DNA from: Setomelanomma holmii
Taxonomy: Eukaryota > Ascomycota > Dothideomycetes > Pleosporales > Phaeosphaeriaceae
Assembly (NCBI GenBank): GCA_010015745.1
Contig: ML978182.1
Location: 186,001 to 250,000 of the forward strand
Length of the DNA: 64,000 nt
Reading direction: 5' to 3'
In this document: piece by piece, positions 1-11,800 of the stretch
Numbering within the stretch: position 1 is the stretch's first letter
Layout of the letters: every line of letters starts with the position of its first letter
Notes under the pieces: model-generated
The model's input: the letters and a program-made list of their open reading frames with translations, nothing else
Told to the model about the DNA's origin: nothing
Database searches by the model: none
Translations under genes and position numbers: made by a program

Positions 1-265
1 ATACGGAAACATGGGCGCGGTTGACACAGAGAGCAACTGGAGGGATAACCACAAGCGACACAAAGGGGAACCATCTGGGCGTTCGAGAAACACGGTATGT
101 GACTTGCGCTGTACCATTGCGCCTATATGCTAATGCGATTGCAATAACTACCCGCTATGTACTCATGAAATGGGTATATAGCCAAACAACAAAGCAAAGC
201 TGCCGCCCAATACCCGATATCGTACCAACGTCTACATGCCATTACCATCCCGCGATCGTACACGC
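1..265. other. No gene seen (left edge)
   Basis: Short open frames here have no recognisable composition or motif. This is the 3' flank of the minus-strand RGS-LOV gene. Confidence 0.5.
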
Positions 266-2943
266 CTAGATGTGGAACGTATCCACACTGCCCTCACGCT
301 CACTATCGTAATTTCGAATCGACGAGCTTGCCGACCTCACAGCGCGCTGGTCATATATGGGCCCCGTCGTCCGCGGACTCGACGGCTGCCGCAGCGCATC
401 CACTGCGATATGGCGTGCCGTACCAGGTCCATGAATCTGCCCATTCACCACCGACGTCATGCGCGGCGAATACGAATCTTGCGACGGAAAATCGTCGAAA
501 TCGTCCATCAGCGTACCCCTCGCGTTATCCTTCCTGCTCCTCACATCGCTTGCAACCGGGGGCGCTTGTCGAAATCGTCGCACAGGCGCGCCATTCTTTT
601 CTTCGTCGACCAGGACGACCATCCATACTCCGACGGCGCCAGATGCGCCGAGCAAAGGTGTGCAGTGTATCCAGCGCGGTCGCCCTTCTTCGTATGACGT
701 CTCGGGATTCTGCACCGCGTGCGCGAGCCATCGGATCTTGGCTGTCACGCCGCGTGACCCGTCGGCAAGCGCGTTGGCGACGGATTCGCGCACGCGCGCG
801 CCGCCGCCGATGCGGTCGAGGAAGTGGGATTGGAGGATTCCGGGGACGCGAAGCGAGGGCGATGTGAAGAGGATGCGAAGGGAGGGCGCTGGGCGGACGA
901 GGAGGTACTGTAGAGGTGTTAGCACTTCAGACCATTCATGGGTAGTAAGAAAGATAGACTTACGTGTTTATACGGCCCACTCAACCTTCCCTCAGGCCTA
1001 ACACTCGTCTTCTCCCCCTCCTCCAAATCATACGAATGCGGCCTAATCAACACCCTCGGCCTCTGCTGTCTGCTCCCATTCACACTACCCCCCTCACTCT
1101 GATCGTCCAAGTGCTCTCTATGCATATTCCCACCATGCTTGCGCACAATATCTAGCTCAGAGTGATTGAGCATCTCGCTCAATTCCCTGAATTCATCTTT
1201 CTGCTCGTCAGCAGCTTCGGCGTGGCCGTTTTGCTGGTCTAGCATGCGCTGGAACGCATCGAGATCGGTCGCGTCTTTGACGAGTCCGGACACGTCGATT
1301 TGCGCGCCGATGAAGTAGCGGATGTTGCCGCGGGAGTCGAGGAGGGGAGCCACCATGAGGAGGTTCATGAAGGGGGAGCCGTCGCGGCGGCTGTTTGTGC
1401 GTTAGTTTCGACGACGTTGGGTTGGAGAGCAAATTGGAGGCAGAAAACGTACTAATTGAGGAACACTTCGCTGTGCTCTTTCCCCGCGACGACCATTTCC
1501 TTGAATCTCGCAACGCTCGTCCGATTTGTTTTCGGGCCTTGGAGAAAGCGGCAGTTTCGTCCGATGGCGTAGCTAACGCCGTATTGTGTTGTGCGGTGAA
1601 ATTCTACGTATCATTAGTGTGCTGTAACTCGTATCCTCGTGAGTCGCAACATACCTTCCGACGCAAAAATAATCGGATTGTCCGTCCGCGACGGATCAGT
1701 CAAGCAAAACACCTCCGCCAAACCCTCACTCGCTTCTCGCAGCATAGGAGGTAAACTCCCCGTAACGCGCTTCGAAATGCTTACGCTGGCGACTTGTGTG
1801 AAGACGTGTGTGATGAAGGCTGGTAGATCATTTCGCACTAGGACGTCGAATGCTTGGTTCGCTTTTCCTTCAAGAACAGCGTTCACGGTCGGTCGTGCCG
1901 GATTTTGCGTGAATACATGACCGTCGATGGGATCGAGCGCTTCGGCCACGGCGTTGGCGTAGTTGATTGCTCGCAGTGCTTTTAGTGCGTCGAGGTAGTA
2001 GATCAATATCGGAACTGAGTTTGGTCGTGCGGAAGTAAGGAAGGACGTGAATCTCAGCAGAGATGGGGTATCGTTGAAAATGGCTTGCAAATGCTCTTTC
2101 GAAAACAGTTTCTCTGATTGATGTTCAAGCGAGAATTGTTTCTTCGCTTCGGTTGGCGGAGGCGCAACCAGGTCGAATGATCGAGGGTCATCTTCTAGTA
2201 ATGGCGAAAGGCGCTCACTGTCATCTATGATGCCCTTTTCCTGTAGCGGCGCAAGATTATGCGTTGCGATGGAGGGTGTTGGAGACTCGTAAGAAATCAC
2301 CGAGTCGGCTGAACTTCGAATTGTCCTTGGTTCAGCGCTGCGTCCTCTCACTGTTTTTGGCGCAGTGCTTTCACTCTGTGATGACACCGTTCGTGACGGA
2401 CTTCTTGCTTTCGATATCTGGGGCTCTGGAGTTCTAGGCATGATGAGGGAAGCTACTTCTGAACTTAGGCGGCGTTGCATAGACAAGCGCTTCTTGTTCG
2501 CAGCGGGAGTACTCGAGCTTATAGCTATTAGCCAGGAGCAAACCATTCCTTTTGATCAAGACCCACCTAGTTCTGGAAGGGACGTGAATGCTACGTCCTG
2601 TGAAGTCCGGGGGTGCTGGTGCTGGCGAAATTGCAGGGTCCCTCTCGTCATCTGAAAGCCAGCTATTTTGATCGCGTGTTGCTTTTTGACTAGGCGGCGG
2701 CGTCAGAGGGGGACTTTGTCCTTTTGTATCATGTCCATCGTGCATAGCAGCAAAGTCCAAGACCAGTGGTTCATTAATGGCTCCAGCGTCTGCATAGGCG
2801 CTCATGAGGTTAGCTTGCAATTCGGCGGAGTCCTCGCCTACGATCCCCATTTCGGCTGAATCCATAGCTTTACGGGCTTTCAAGCTCGGGAATGTCTTCT
2901 TAGACGCTAGGCCATCCGTTGATCTTTTCTTGGATTTAAACAT
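266..2943 (-). CDS. RGS-LOV blue-light photoreceptor (BcLOV4-type)
   Basis: Five exons on the minus strand: 2567-2943, 1655-2517, 1453-1603, 964-1390 and 266-907. The joins are phase-consistent and give about 819 residues. Introns are 49-62 nt. The order is a Ser/Pro-rich N-terminus, a helical RGS-like region at about residues 260-355, a LOV domain at about 393-500 and a PAS-like region near 610-715. The LOV core has the flavin-adduct motif GRNCRFLQG (Cys near residue 431) and ends with strands such as RRDGSPFMN and IRYFIGAQID. It is split by introns at 1604-1654 and 1391-1452. Known family: fungal RGS-LOV proteins bind FMN, form a cysteinyl-flavin adduct in blue light and are recruited to the plasma membrane, where an RGS module could act on G-alpha. 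I chose the ATG at 2943 because the frame upstream opens only with TTG. The domain order and LOV motif are clear; the RGS assignment rests on position and helical pattern only. Confidence 0.88.
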
Positions 2944-4464
2944 TAGTATCAAAGTTCAAGGTTCGTCAATCGTGTCTGTGCCTGGAATCGCGGGCATCGA
3001 TGTTGGGGTATATATTGGAGGCGCATCATCGAACACCGGCAACTATGACAAAGGTTTCCAGATTGAAAAGACGTACCAGGAAGCTAGACCAAGACCTGGA
3101 AAGTTGGGTCCCAGATGGAGCAGATAACGCGGCGTCTTTGCTAGTGCTGGATAGCGAACGTTTGTCTGCCCCCTTGATTCGCCGATGTTACTTTCGCAGA
3201 TCGAGCACCAAGCGAGAGATCTAGCAGAGTCTTGTTGGATTATAGCCGGTTAGCAGACCCAATACATCGGCAAGGCGGGCACCAGATTATGCAAGTCACG
3301 CATGAGATGCGATCTGGGAACCGTGAGAGCGCGTGCGAGAAAGACCGAGTGCGCAGTGTGAAGTTCGTTCCGGATCGACCGTTTCAGCGCTTGGACGCCA
3401 CGCCTCAGTCTGGAACACGCCCCTCTGCTTTTCGCGATTTGTAGTCGTGCACCATGAAGAAAGTGTGGCAAACACTCTGACCAAAGGTTGAGCTGGTAAG
3501 TCAGGAGGTCGGTCAGTAACTCTAATCCCTGCACGACGCCGCGTCCCGCATTTCCAGAGTCGTGCCAAACGCCTTCCGCGATGCATGTACCTGACAGGGC
3601 ATGGGTGCGTGCCACCCCTGTGGAAATCCTCCGACCTGATCCGAGTCAGCGACGCAAGACTGTGATGATCTTCCTTTGGATCCATCGAAACGTGTTAGCT
3701 GCTGGTCGGTTAACATCCCAAGAGCAGAAGCGTCCGTGTGCCTGCTCATCACTTCCACCCAGCAAGCATCGCGAATGCGATCGACGGAAATGAGTTTGTT
3801 GATGGATCACGATGTTGTTGCATTTGTACGAATTCGCGCTCGTATGCAAGCATGCACAGTCCCTTCACAGCGCTTGACGGCTGTCATTCGGTGCTTCCGT
3901 ACAAACCACGCTATTCTGGCCATATGCTGGCCGAAGTGTCGTAGACCATGCTCGTCTCGAGTATAAGCACGACACGTGCCAACCACGTTTTGACTCAGGT
4001 CCACCATTGACCATAGAAGCATTCTTCGAGATCGACATAAATGCTCGTCGCTTGCTTCTTTGAGGCTAGAAAAGGAAAACAAACAAAGTCTGCCCATCCT
4101 TCGCACAGAGCTGAACAGCATGTTGACGTCGCGGGACATGGGAACACTTCTCGGAGGTCTTCAGTTCCGACCAATGCGCGAGTAGCTTCAAACCTTCGGC
4201 CTTACTACGGTCGAACTTTCCATGTCACGCTAACACAACCGAGCAGCCAGATCGTCGAAACCAGACGTGTCTTGCCTGCATTCAGTTCGACAGCTTGTGT
4301 GCCTGACGTGTTGACGTCTTTATCGGGCTTGAGCTTTCTTCATTGCCATGGTTCGTCCCTGCGTTTGGCTGCAAGGCGAATTCCAAAACTTTGTTGCGCC
4401 GTCCGATTCCGTGGTACGGGGAAGAGGTTCCCATACCTAGTCGAATTAGCGGCATACGAAGTAT
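2944..4464. other. Intergenic, no gene recognised
   Basis: About 1.5 kb between the start of the RGS-LOV gene and the 3' end of the cystinosin gene. Many short overlapping open frames occur on both strands, but none has a conserved motif or a convincing exon chain. The right end probably holds the 3' UTR of cystinosin and the left end the photoreceptor promoter. Confidence 0.5.
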
Positions 4465-5586
4465 CTATCGGATGGTTTCCAGGGGATCTGATACGAGCGG
4501 CTCGCGCTCAAAAGCATCCGTCTCGTCATCCTCAATGTGCTTTTTCGGGTGTCGATAGAGCACGTAGTGCTGAAGGAAGAAGATGATGTCGAAGACGATA
4601 GTGATGTTTCCCAGTCCAAACTTCACTGGGTTGCCAGTGACGCCAGTCCAGTCGTTTTGCAAGGCAGAATCGATTACCAGCTGAGCCAGTGAGAGCCAGC
4701 CTCCAGAGAAGTCGAGTAATATGGGATAGATGCTCCACCCCACTGTCGACTTGTTCTTATAGTTTACCCAAGCTTGAGGGATGTACTTCAAGAAGACTGT
4801 GATGAGCTTGACCCAACCAAGCGCATAGATCTGATACTCGTTAGCAAACAATTCCCTGTCATCACGCGTCGAGGTTCACGGCGTGAGACTCATGCGCGAC
4901 CGAATACCAGTCGCACAGCAGCGCCGAAAAGGGTCTCTCAGACCCTCCACGATTCACGTTGACCGCGAGAATCGACAGCTGCGATGTTCCCATCTAACAA
5001 TGTAAGGGCGACTCACCACATCAATCCAAGCCCACCCACCCGCATCGAATCCCCCATCCCTCCCCAACCCCGCCAACACCATCGTCCCCAGCACCCCCAT
5101 CACCAGCCCCCAAAATATGCCAAGAACCGCCCTACTCACCCTCTGCGTTCTCCCGACCGTAAACCCCCATATCCTCGGCCAGAACTGACTGTATATAACC
5201 ACACACATGACCGCGCCATGCGCCGCGAACAAAAAGTCATTGAACCGCACCGTCGTCTCCGGCGCCTCGGGGTGTCGGTGCGCATACTGTTGTCGAATCG
5301 TGGGGCTGTAAAGGAAAGCGGCCGTGCTGAGGGTGTAGCAGGTGAAGCCGAGGACGTTGAGGGTGGGGAAGTCGATTGCGAGACCGAGCGTGGATTTGCG
5401 GAAGTAGTTGGAGATGGGCTGGGGGTAGAAAGAGGCGCTCCTGTGGGGGGTTGAGGTTAGTTTGTGTCTGGGTGATGAGATAGGGACAGGTGAGAAAAGG
5501 GAAGGTGCGTACCAGCTAAGGAAGTAGGTCCAGCCTAGGACGCGTGATATCGCTCGCGCAAAGGCTTCGAGCTCGCTGTCGGTCAT
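4465..5586 (-). CDS. Cystinosin-family lysosomal/vacuolar cystine transporter (PQ-loop)
   Basis: Exons 5513-5586, 5017-5440 and 4465-4830 join in phase to give 287 residues. Introns are 72 nt (5441-5512) and 186 nt (4831-5016), the second with a GCTAAC branch site. The protein is multi-spanning with two PQ-loop repeats. The first is in FYPQPISNYFRKSTLGL and is followed by DFPTLNVLGF. The second is KYIPQAWVNYKNKSTVGWS followed by LLDFSGGWLSLAQL. This is the cystinosin/Ers1 signature. Known role: proton-coupled cystine export from lysosome or vacuole to cytosol. Length is close to yeast Ers1 and shorter than human cystinosin, which has a glycosylated lumenal N-terminus that is lacking here. The C-terminus is short, charged and acidic. 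Confidence 0.9.
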
Positions 5587-5864
5587 GGTAGGGAATGTAG
5601 CTCAGGAAGCTAGTGTCGGGATGTCGTCGCGACGGTGGAGAGTTGATAGGGATGTGACAAGAGGTCGCGCACATAAGTGAAGGATAAGAATGGAGACATG
5701 TGGTTTAAGAAGGAACGCTAAATAAGTACATGACTGCTGAACAGTGTGCGTCTGATATGGACGCGTGCGACATGTTTGCGATAGCCTCAACTGGGGCGCA
5801 GACATGTTGCAATGTTGCGCCTAACGCTCGTGCTTCCGCGGCATGACATCCTGCATCACCAGAA

Positions 5865-7203
5865 CTAAGCCTTCAGACCACCGTCAATATTCACGACTTC
5901 ACCTACGATATTCAGTAAACTCGTTTTGGAGCACGCGAAACATGGCGATCATACCGGTGATGTATGAAGATCTGTCGCTGAGTCTGTAATGCCGTGAGCC
6001 AGGGTGAGTGTATCTATTCCAAAGTCCGCTTACAGGAACTTGATCAAGTTGGCAACTTCACTTGCTTCTCCGATTCGACTGAGAGGCATTCTTCTGACCC
6101 TGTATGGCGTCGAAGATCATTAGCGGTACTTTCAGCATCGGACACAGTGCAACACTCACAGTTACTTTTCGACTTCGGGATAGGAATGAGAAACGTCGAG
6201 GTCGGCACGGATGAAGCCACTTGCATCGTCAGTACAGGTAATGAATCTCGGACCGTATTTACAGAGCAACAGCATTGACTCGAATTCCTCTCTTCTGCAA
6301 CCTCCTTGGCAGCGCACCTGGTGAGTGCATTTAAACCTGCCGCCACCGCGGTACATTCCGCACCTTTTGGCAATCCGTTCTGGCCCCAGATGCTCGAGAC
6401 ATTGACGATGGACCCTCCTGGGATCAATTGGGCTAACTGAGCCCTCATGCAATGCATGATCCCGTGAGCTTGTGGTCAACTGTTCTCTGCCATTCGCTGA
6501 TGTCCAATTGCTTGATGGTGTTCTGATCGGAGCTTCAGCACTGGTGGCATGCGAATGTATGCGCATCCTGAGAGGAACTTACGTGGAGGAAGTTGCGCGA
6601 CGAACCCCCGCCGAAGTTGACGCAGCCATGTATATCTCCCCAAAGCTCGATTGTCTCCTTGATCCAGCGTTCGACTTGCTGCTCATCGCGAACGTCGATG
6701 TACCAAACAACGAAGTCCTTGTGTGCTCTGGCAGCATTCAACCCCGGAATATTGCGAGCATTGGCAGTGTTGAACGACGCCCACGATACGCGAGCGCCAT
6801 GGTGACGAAGGTGTTCGGAGGTGGCTTTGCACATGCCGCTGTCGCCGCTAGCGATGGCGATGACTTTGCCAAGGAAGTACGACGTCGTCGTTGTTCCAAG
6901 ATCTATGTTGTCTTTTTCGGACCAGCCGATGGATGGATTCGAATGGCTCAGTTGGTCCGAGCTGGTGGGTACATCTTCGTCTCTGCGCCCGTCTTCGTTT
7001 ACGAGTCCGTCTTGCGTGACGAATCCGTCTTGGTCAATAAGCCCGTCTTGGTGAACGAGTCCGTCTTCGTTTGTGGGTACGTCCTCTAATTGGGTGAAGT
7101 GACCGTTCTCATCCAATGCATCCATTCCAGTGAATGGGCCCATTTCTAATGAGACAAATTGACCGTTCTCATACATCCCATACGCACCGCTAGACTGATT
7201 CAT
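5865..7203 (-). pseudogene. Short-chain dehydrogenase/reductase, frameshifted, catalytic residues lost
   Basis: Exons on the minus strand: 6583-7203, 6263-6510, 6166-6219, 6034-6099, 5955-5983 and 5865-5902. All five introns have good borders; that at 6220-6262 carries TACTGAC. The SDR fold is evident: GKVIAIASGDSGMCKA at the nucleotide site, VNVSSIWGQNG, GIRVNAVALGFI, then PLSRIGEASEVANL and VNIDGG at the C-terminus. One base appears missing near 6466 and one extra near 6287, so the middle of exon 2 is read out of frame. Where SDRs have Tyr-x-x-x-Lys, this has ECTAVAAG with neither Tyr nor Lys. The Rossmann glycines and the NNAG motif (VNFGGG) are also changed. The N-terminus adds about 110 residues with short repeats. 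I infer a decaying gene or inactive paralogue; the two indels alone could be sequencing errors, but the lost active site could not. Confidence 0.68.
6988..7068 (-). repeat. 18-bp coding tandem repeat (E/Q-D-G-L-V-x hexapeptide)
   Basis: Four consecutive hexapeptide units (EDGLVH, QDGLID, QDGFVT, QDGLVN) occupy residues 46-69 of the SDR-like protein, closed by EDG. A second short motif, ENGxFxxLE, occurs twice just before. On the plus strand the core is the repeated string 'cgtcttgg' with 18-bp spacing. Confidence 0.8.
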
Positions 7204-8092
7204 TCCAACGAAAATGTTTGTACTGCGCGCCGCAATACGTTCGAGCTGAGATGACGTGGTCGATTTGCTCGTGGTGAGAGAACAATGTAGTAATGGTAAA
7301 GGCGGAGGGAAGTGCGTAGATTGGACATGATGGATAGGCGCCTGCCGAAGAACTTGAGGCAAGAGGGCTTGGTGGCACGCAAGAGCACCCTAGTATAGCA
7401 AAAAGGGAAATGTTGGCTGCTTTTCGAAGGTGCGATCAAGTGGGTGGTGATTGGCACGGAGCATAGCCACATTCTCATGAGCACCCCAAACCACAAGACA
7501 ATTTTCACTATGTGCGTAACAGCATCTGGCGACTGTGCAAGACTCGACAGAGCCCAAGAGTCCATTGCTCATCAGCCATTGTGCCGCATCATTCGAGTCA
7601 TCAGTCTTGTAGTCGTGTGAGCGCGCCTTCTACGTATATTGGATAATTCCTAGTCTCGTCCAGAATTTGCACTGTATTACCGGCTATGACTCTACGATCT
7701 TGACCTTGAAGTGTTCCAATCAACAATCTTCAGGTGGATCATTTGTAACCTGAGATCGGACAAGTCGTCGGTAATATTGACTTGCGTGTGGAATTTCGTT
7801 GTAAGCATTACGTGTGCTCCAGGATTACTCAACGCAAACATAAATGTCAATTGCTCACTATACGACCCACATATAACCATTGCTTTAGATTGCAAGCTTG
7901 TAGGTGGACTTGTTCTGTAGAGATAGTGCATGAAGAAGCTTGCAGAACGGTATCGCGCGCTATGTCCGTGGACTGCGCAAAAAATGGCAAAAATGAAAAG
8001 TGTGGGGCTCGAAGCCACGGTCCAAAGATTGCACACACACGTGGAATCGCCTCTTGCCAGGGATAACCTTGCCTTGGGGAATGGGGTAATTG
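7204..8092. other. Gene-poor interval, no gene recognised
   Basis: Minus-strand open frames (for example 7692-8036, 114 codons) exist downstream of a possible start at 8106, but their composition is unconvincing. No motif was recognised. Confidence 0.4.
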
Positions 8093-8245
8093 CTTACCTG
8101 AACCATATCCTCCCCTCGTGCCCGTCGTGGCGAAGGACACTTTGCGATAATGCTTTATATAGTCGAATATACTTGTTGCTGGTTTATGCCTGGGCTGGGT
8201 ATGGGAAGCTTAGCGAGGTCGCGACGGTGGTCGTACGGGTGACCG
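8093..8245 (-). repeat. Diverged direct repeat, copy A (TATA box + ATG + intron donor)
   Basis: This copy aligns over about 150 bp with 8723-8875. Read on the minus strand, it holds CTATATAAAG (8153-8162), then 47 nt later ATGGTTCAG followed directly by GTAAG (8093-8106). That would make a start codon, two codons and a splice donor. Further upstream, shared text includes 'tagcgaggtcgcg'. It looks like a duplicated promoter and 5' exon. The sequences downstream of the two donors have diverged, and I could not build a convincing coding chain from either. Confidence 0.6.
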
Positions 8246-8722
8246 ACCGAGCTCCAGGCGGGGATCGATCGCTCTTTGCTGAGCAGCCTGCTATGTGTTC
8301 CAATATCGACCGGGTCGACCGCTTGCGTGTGACAAACAACTAGTGCACCTTGCTCGCGGGCACCTTCAATTCATGTTGGACATAGCTGGCCGTTGATAGG
8401 ACCGCCTATGTGAGCAGGGGCGTCGCCCTCTTCAACACCAGGAAGGCCGAGTACTCTTCCAACAGTAATGCTGATGTACTCATCACTCGAGAACCTACAT
8501 GCTTCATTCAATGGCTATTGCATAAAGTACTTCGAGAGCGCCACTGCAAGGACCAAAAAGCCAGCAAAAATGGAATCACCCCCGGGCATTCCAGCCATTA
8601 ATTGGGGGTGTCGTGTGAGATAAAGAGTGGAAAGAAGAGGATTCTGTAAATGAACCCCGAGGGGACTCGAATCCGGGTCGAATTTGCGCAGCAGCATCAC
8701 TTGCACCTGAAAGAAATGTTGA

Positions 8723-8875
8723 ACTCACCTGGACCATGTTGCTCAACCTCCGCTTGTGTCCGTTTGACTGGAAGATAATTGACTCAACTGCTTTATATAG
8801 TCGAAGGTAGTTGTTGTTGGCATGTGCGTGGGAAGGGTGTGGGGATGCCTAGCGAGGTCGCGGCGGTGGTGGAGC
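8723..8875 (-). repeat. Diverged direct repeat, copy B (TATA box + ATG + intron donor)
   Basis: Partner of 8093-8245. Minus-strand CTATATAAAG at 8791-8800 and ATGGTCCAG then GTGAG at 8726-8736. Downstream on the minus strand a 63-codon frame (8515-8706) ends in a hydrophobic segment, AGFLVLAVALSKYF, which might be a small membrane protein joined to this start. That join is not established. Confidence 0.58.
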
Positions 8876-11800
8876 CAGTTTACGTGCCGATACGGTCACA
8901 GGCTGCCTCGACGTTGTGTTTCTTATCCGCTGCTAGGGCGACAACGAAGTTGGTAGGAGGCTATGGGGTTTGTGTCTCTTGCGACTCGGGCAGCTGTCAT
9001 TCCCAGCAATAGTAAGCGGCAAGCGGACTCTTCCACTTGTTTCCTGCAGTAGTGCTAATGAGCACCCCAACAACTTCCAAAGAGTGGTCGACCATGCGCC
9101 CAAGACAGGTGATTGACTGCATCCATCTTGGAAAGCACCCTGCCTGACAGATCATTGCTGTACAGCTGCGGCCGGCCAATCTCAGGGGTACGTGATCTTT
9201 CAAGCATGTTGAGACACCGCTGCAGGCGATGCCCTGATGCTTTATCACTTGTGATATTTTGTGCCCGTTCACTCACGGCGCTTTGTGCGCCTTGCCCGTT
9301 GTTGCGGTGATCCAGCATCTCGATCGACTTGACCAACTTGGTTGCTGCAGAAGCACACCCGAAAGCCTCTCACGAGTCATGTCTTTCTTCCACACATTGC
9401 ACAACTTCCGTTGAATCCCCCTGAGAGCTGTGGCGTGGCCCATGGTGTTGGCGACCTGTTGTCTTTTCTGTCCCCCACTGTTTCCGCAACCCAAATCTTT
9501 CACAACATCAACACCACCACCTCGACTACGACCACACGCCTCTTTCTTAGCGAGAACAAGGACTGGAGCATGCGCTTGACTTAGTTTAGGAACACAGAAG
9601 TCTTGCTCTCTCGCCGGCCGCCGCCGCTATCGCCAGAGTTGACCTCGAGATGAGCGGCGCCACGCCGACCTCCGCCAAAAGACCGGCCGAGAAGCTACAG
9701 CCTCAAGCGTAAATTACGACACCGAAGGATCCAATAGCGGGACCTCCACAAGACCCCTTCGTCGAAGGCATCATGGGCGATAGCTGGGTAAGGGCGCGAG
9801 ACCCACAACAACCCCACGGCAGCGGCTTCCATCGACGACGACAAAGACCCAGGCGGCACTCGAGGCGATCATTACAGTCACGAGGGCAGCACTCTTATGC
9901 GGACCCCTTGCTGCCATCTGCGGTACTCGACTCCTGCCTCGAGGTCTCCACGTCGAGCGCAATAATCCAACGCTTCTGGAGCCGAACATCAACACCAAGG
10001 CCGCGAAGCCAATGCGGGGCACAAAGGGGAAGATTAAGTGATCGTAGAGCCAGGGAGCCGGACACATGCTGGCAGATCCTTCTAGACCACAATGAGTACT
10101 CAAGAACTTGAGCTTCCTCGACCGCCGTGGGTAGCGCTCAGAGCATGATCGACTTGCGAAACATACGGGCAACGGCCAAGTCTCCGCGGCCAACTCGAAG
10201 CCGACACCATGGCGCACAGGGATACCACAGATGTCAGTAGACACCGATTGCGGGTCGAGGACATTGGGTTACATTGCAAGTTGACTGCAGCAAGCGGCCA
10301 CGTGCAGCTGCGACAACGAAACGAATCTCAACCTGCCGACCGCGGGGTTGCAAAGCTCTGCACTCATACACACACAAGCCAGAAGGATGGGGTGAAAAGG
10401 TATAGGTAGGCGCCGGGCTGGACTCCACAATGTCAATGTCGAGAGCAAGCAGCTGCGTCGAGCCATAACATCGGTTCTCAAGCGGGATGTTCTGCTTGCA
10501 CAGGTTGTGCCTGCTCCCGCGATGCGAGACTCTGCGGCTACGATCTGAACACGGCGCCCAATTCTGACCTTTGGCGAGGCGTTGATGCCAACCTTCAAGC
10601 CCTGGAGTCATTATGACCAATACTCGAGATGTATTCAGGTCAGGGGCCGGGAATTGGCACACTGCAACCAGGGAACAGACTCGCCATGAGTTCAGCTATT
10701 TTTCGCTGCATCCCTGTTGGGGAGACACCCCCGGCGTATCTGGACAGATCACAACGGGATTGATGAGTCCAGGAAAAGACAGTGGTGGTCGCTCAAATTC
10801 ACAAACGATTGCAAAGGTCCAGTATTGCGCCGCCGACAAGCGAGGCTGCAGGCCAACAAGGTGACCATGGCCACTGCTGAGTGGTATGTGGTGTTGGTGA
10901 TTCGTGACCCCGTCCCACACTCCCCTGGGTTCATCTGAACAGATTATGGGTGGCTTTTCTTTAGTCCTCGCAACGAGTCGAGCATTCCTTGAGCACTTGG
11001 GGTGTTCAGGACTGCGCTCACTTCAGCGATATCGCCCTATCGTTCCGAGTCGAGTAGCGCCTGCACGGAGAGGGATCCATGGCATATTGTGCCAGATCAT
11101 ACCTGCATTGGGATCTGCCCCATGTCGAAACTTTGATCTCCAGGCTCGAGAGCATGACGCAAATTCCATTTGCTTCGAGATCGCGGTAGAGGAAGTACGT
11201 GAAGCGTGATACGCCACTTCCTTGATACAAGGTCGAAGCTCTGCGACGTGTTGGCGGATGACAGAATCGTCAAAAAATTGCCTCCAGACCAAGGTTCATT
11301 CGCGTGGACTCATGAATTGCTGCGGACTCCCACAAGCGGTCCGGAATGTTATAGCATGACCTGTTGGGGAGCCCGACAGACAACAGTCGCACTGGCGTGG
11401 ATATCGTGTGTGTGCCTGCAGTAGACCGCGATTATTCAACGAAAGTGGAACCCACCCCCTCAGGCAAGGTGAGGCATACATTAAAATAGTGGGGTCCATT
11501 CGTGATCGGCAAATGAGCGTGCAGCTGCGGTGTCAACTTGAGCATCGCCACTGTGGTGGCTGCACAACAGATGTCCAACTCATCTCAGCGCTGGTCTCGA
11601 TTCGTATTGTGCAGCTCGACAAGGGTACATATTCGGTGGGCCCCTCATTCCTGTTTGCCGCAGTCCTTCGAACAAGATTTGCGGCGCTCGGCACATTTTG
11701 CGATAGGATCAGAGTTCTTTCGCAGACGATGCTGATCTTGTGATCTGACGCGTCTGGCTCCATTGTTGTGCAACTGCATCAGCACGTTGGACGTCAAAGC

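Noticed and set aside
266..1001. Plus-strand open frames at 236-697, 328-867 and 459-1001
   Set aside because: Shadows of the RGS-LOV last exon: Arg/Ser-rich composition, no motif.
6488..7089. 205-codon plus-strand frame over the SDR locus
   Set aside because: Antisense of the SDR gene; repeated VLVN-like text is the complement of the hexapeptide repeat.
8658..8684. Minus-strand GGATTCGAGTCCCC resembling a tRNA T-loop/B box
   Set aside because: No acceptor, D or anticodon arms fold around it and no U6-like or other Pol III gene is adjacent.
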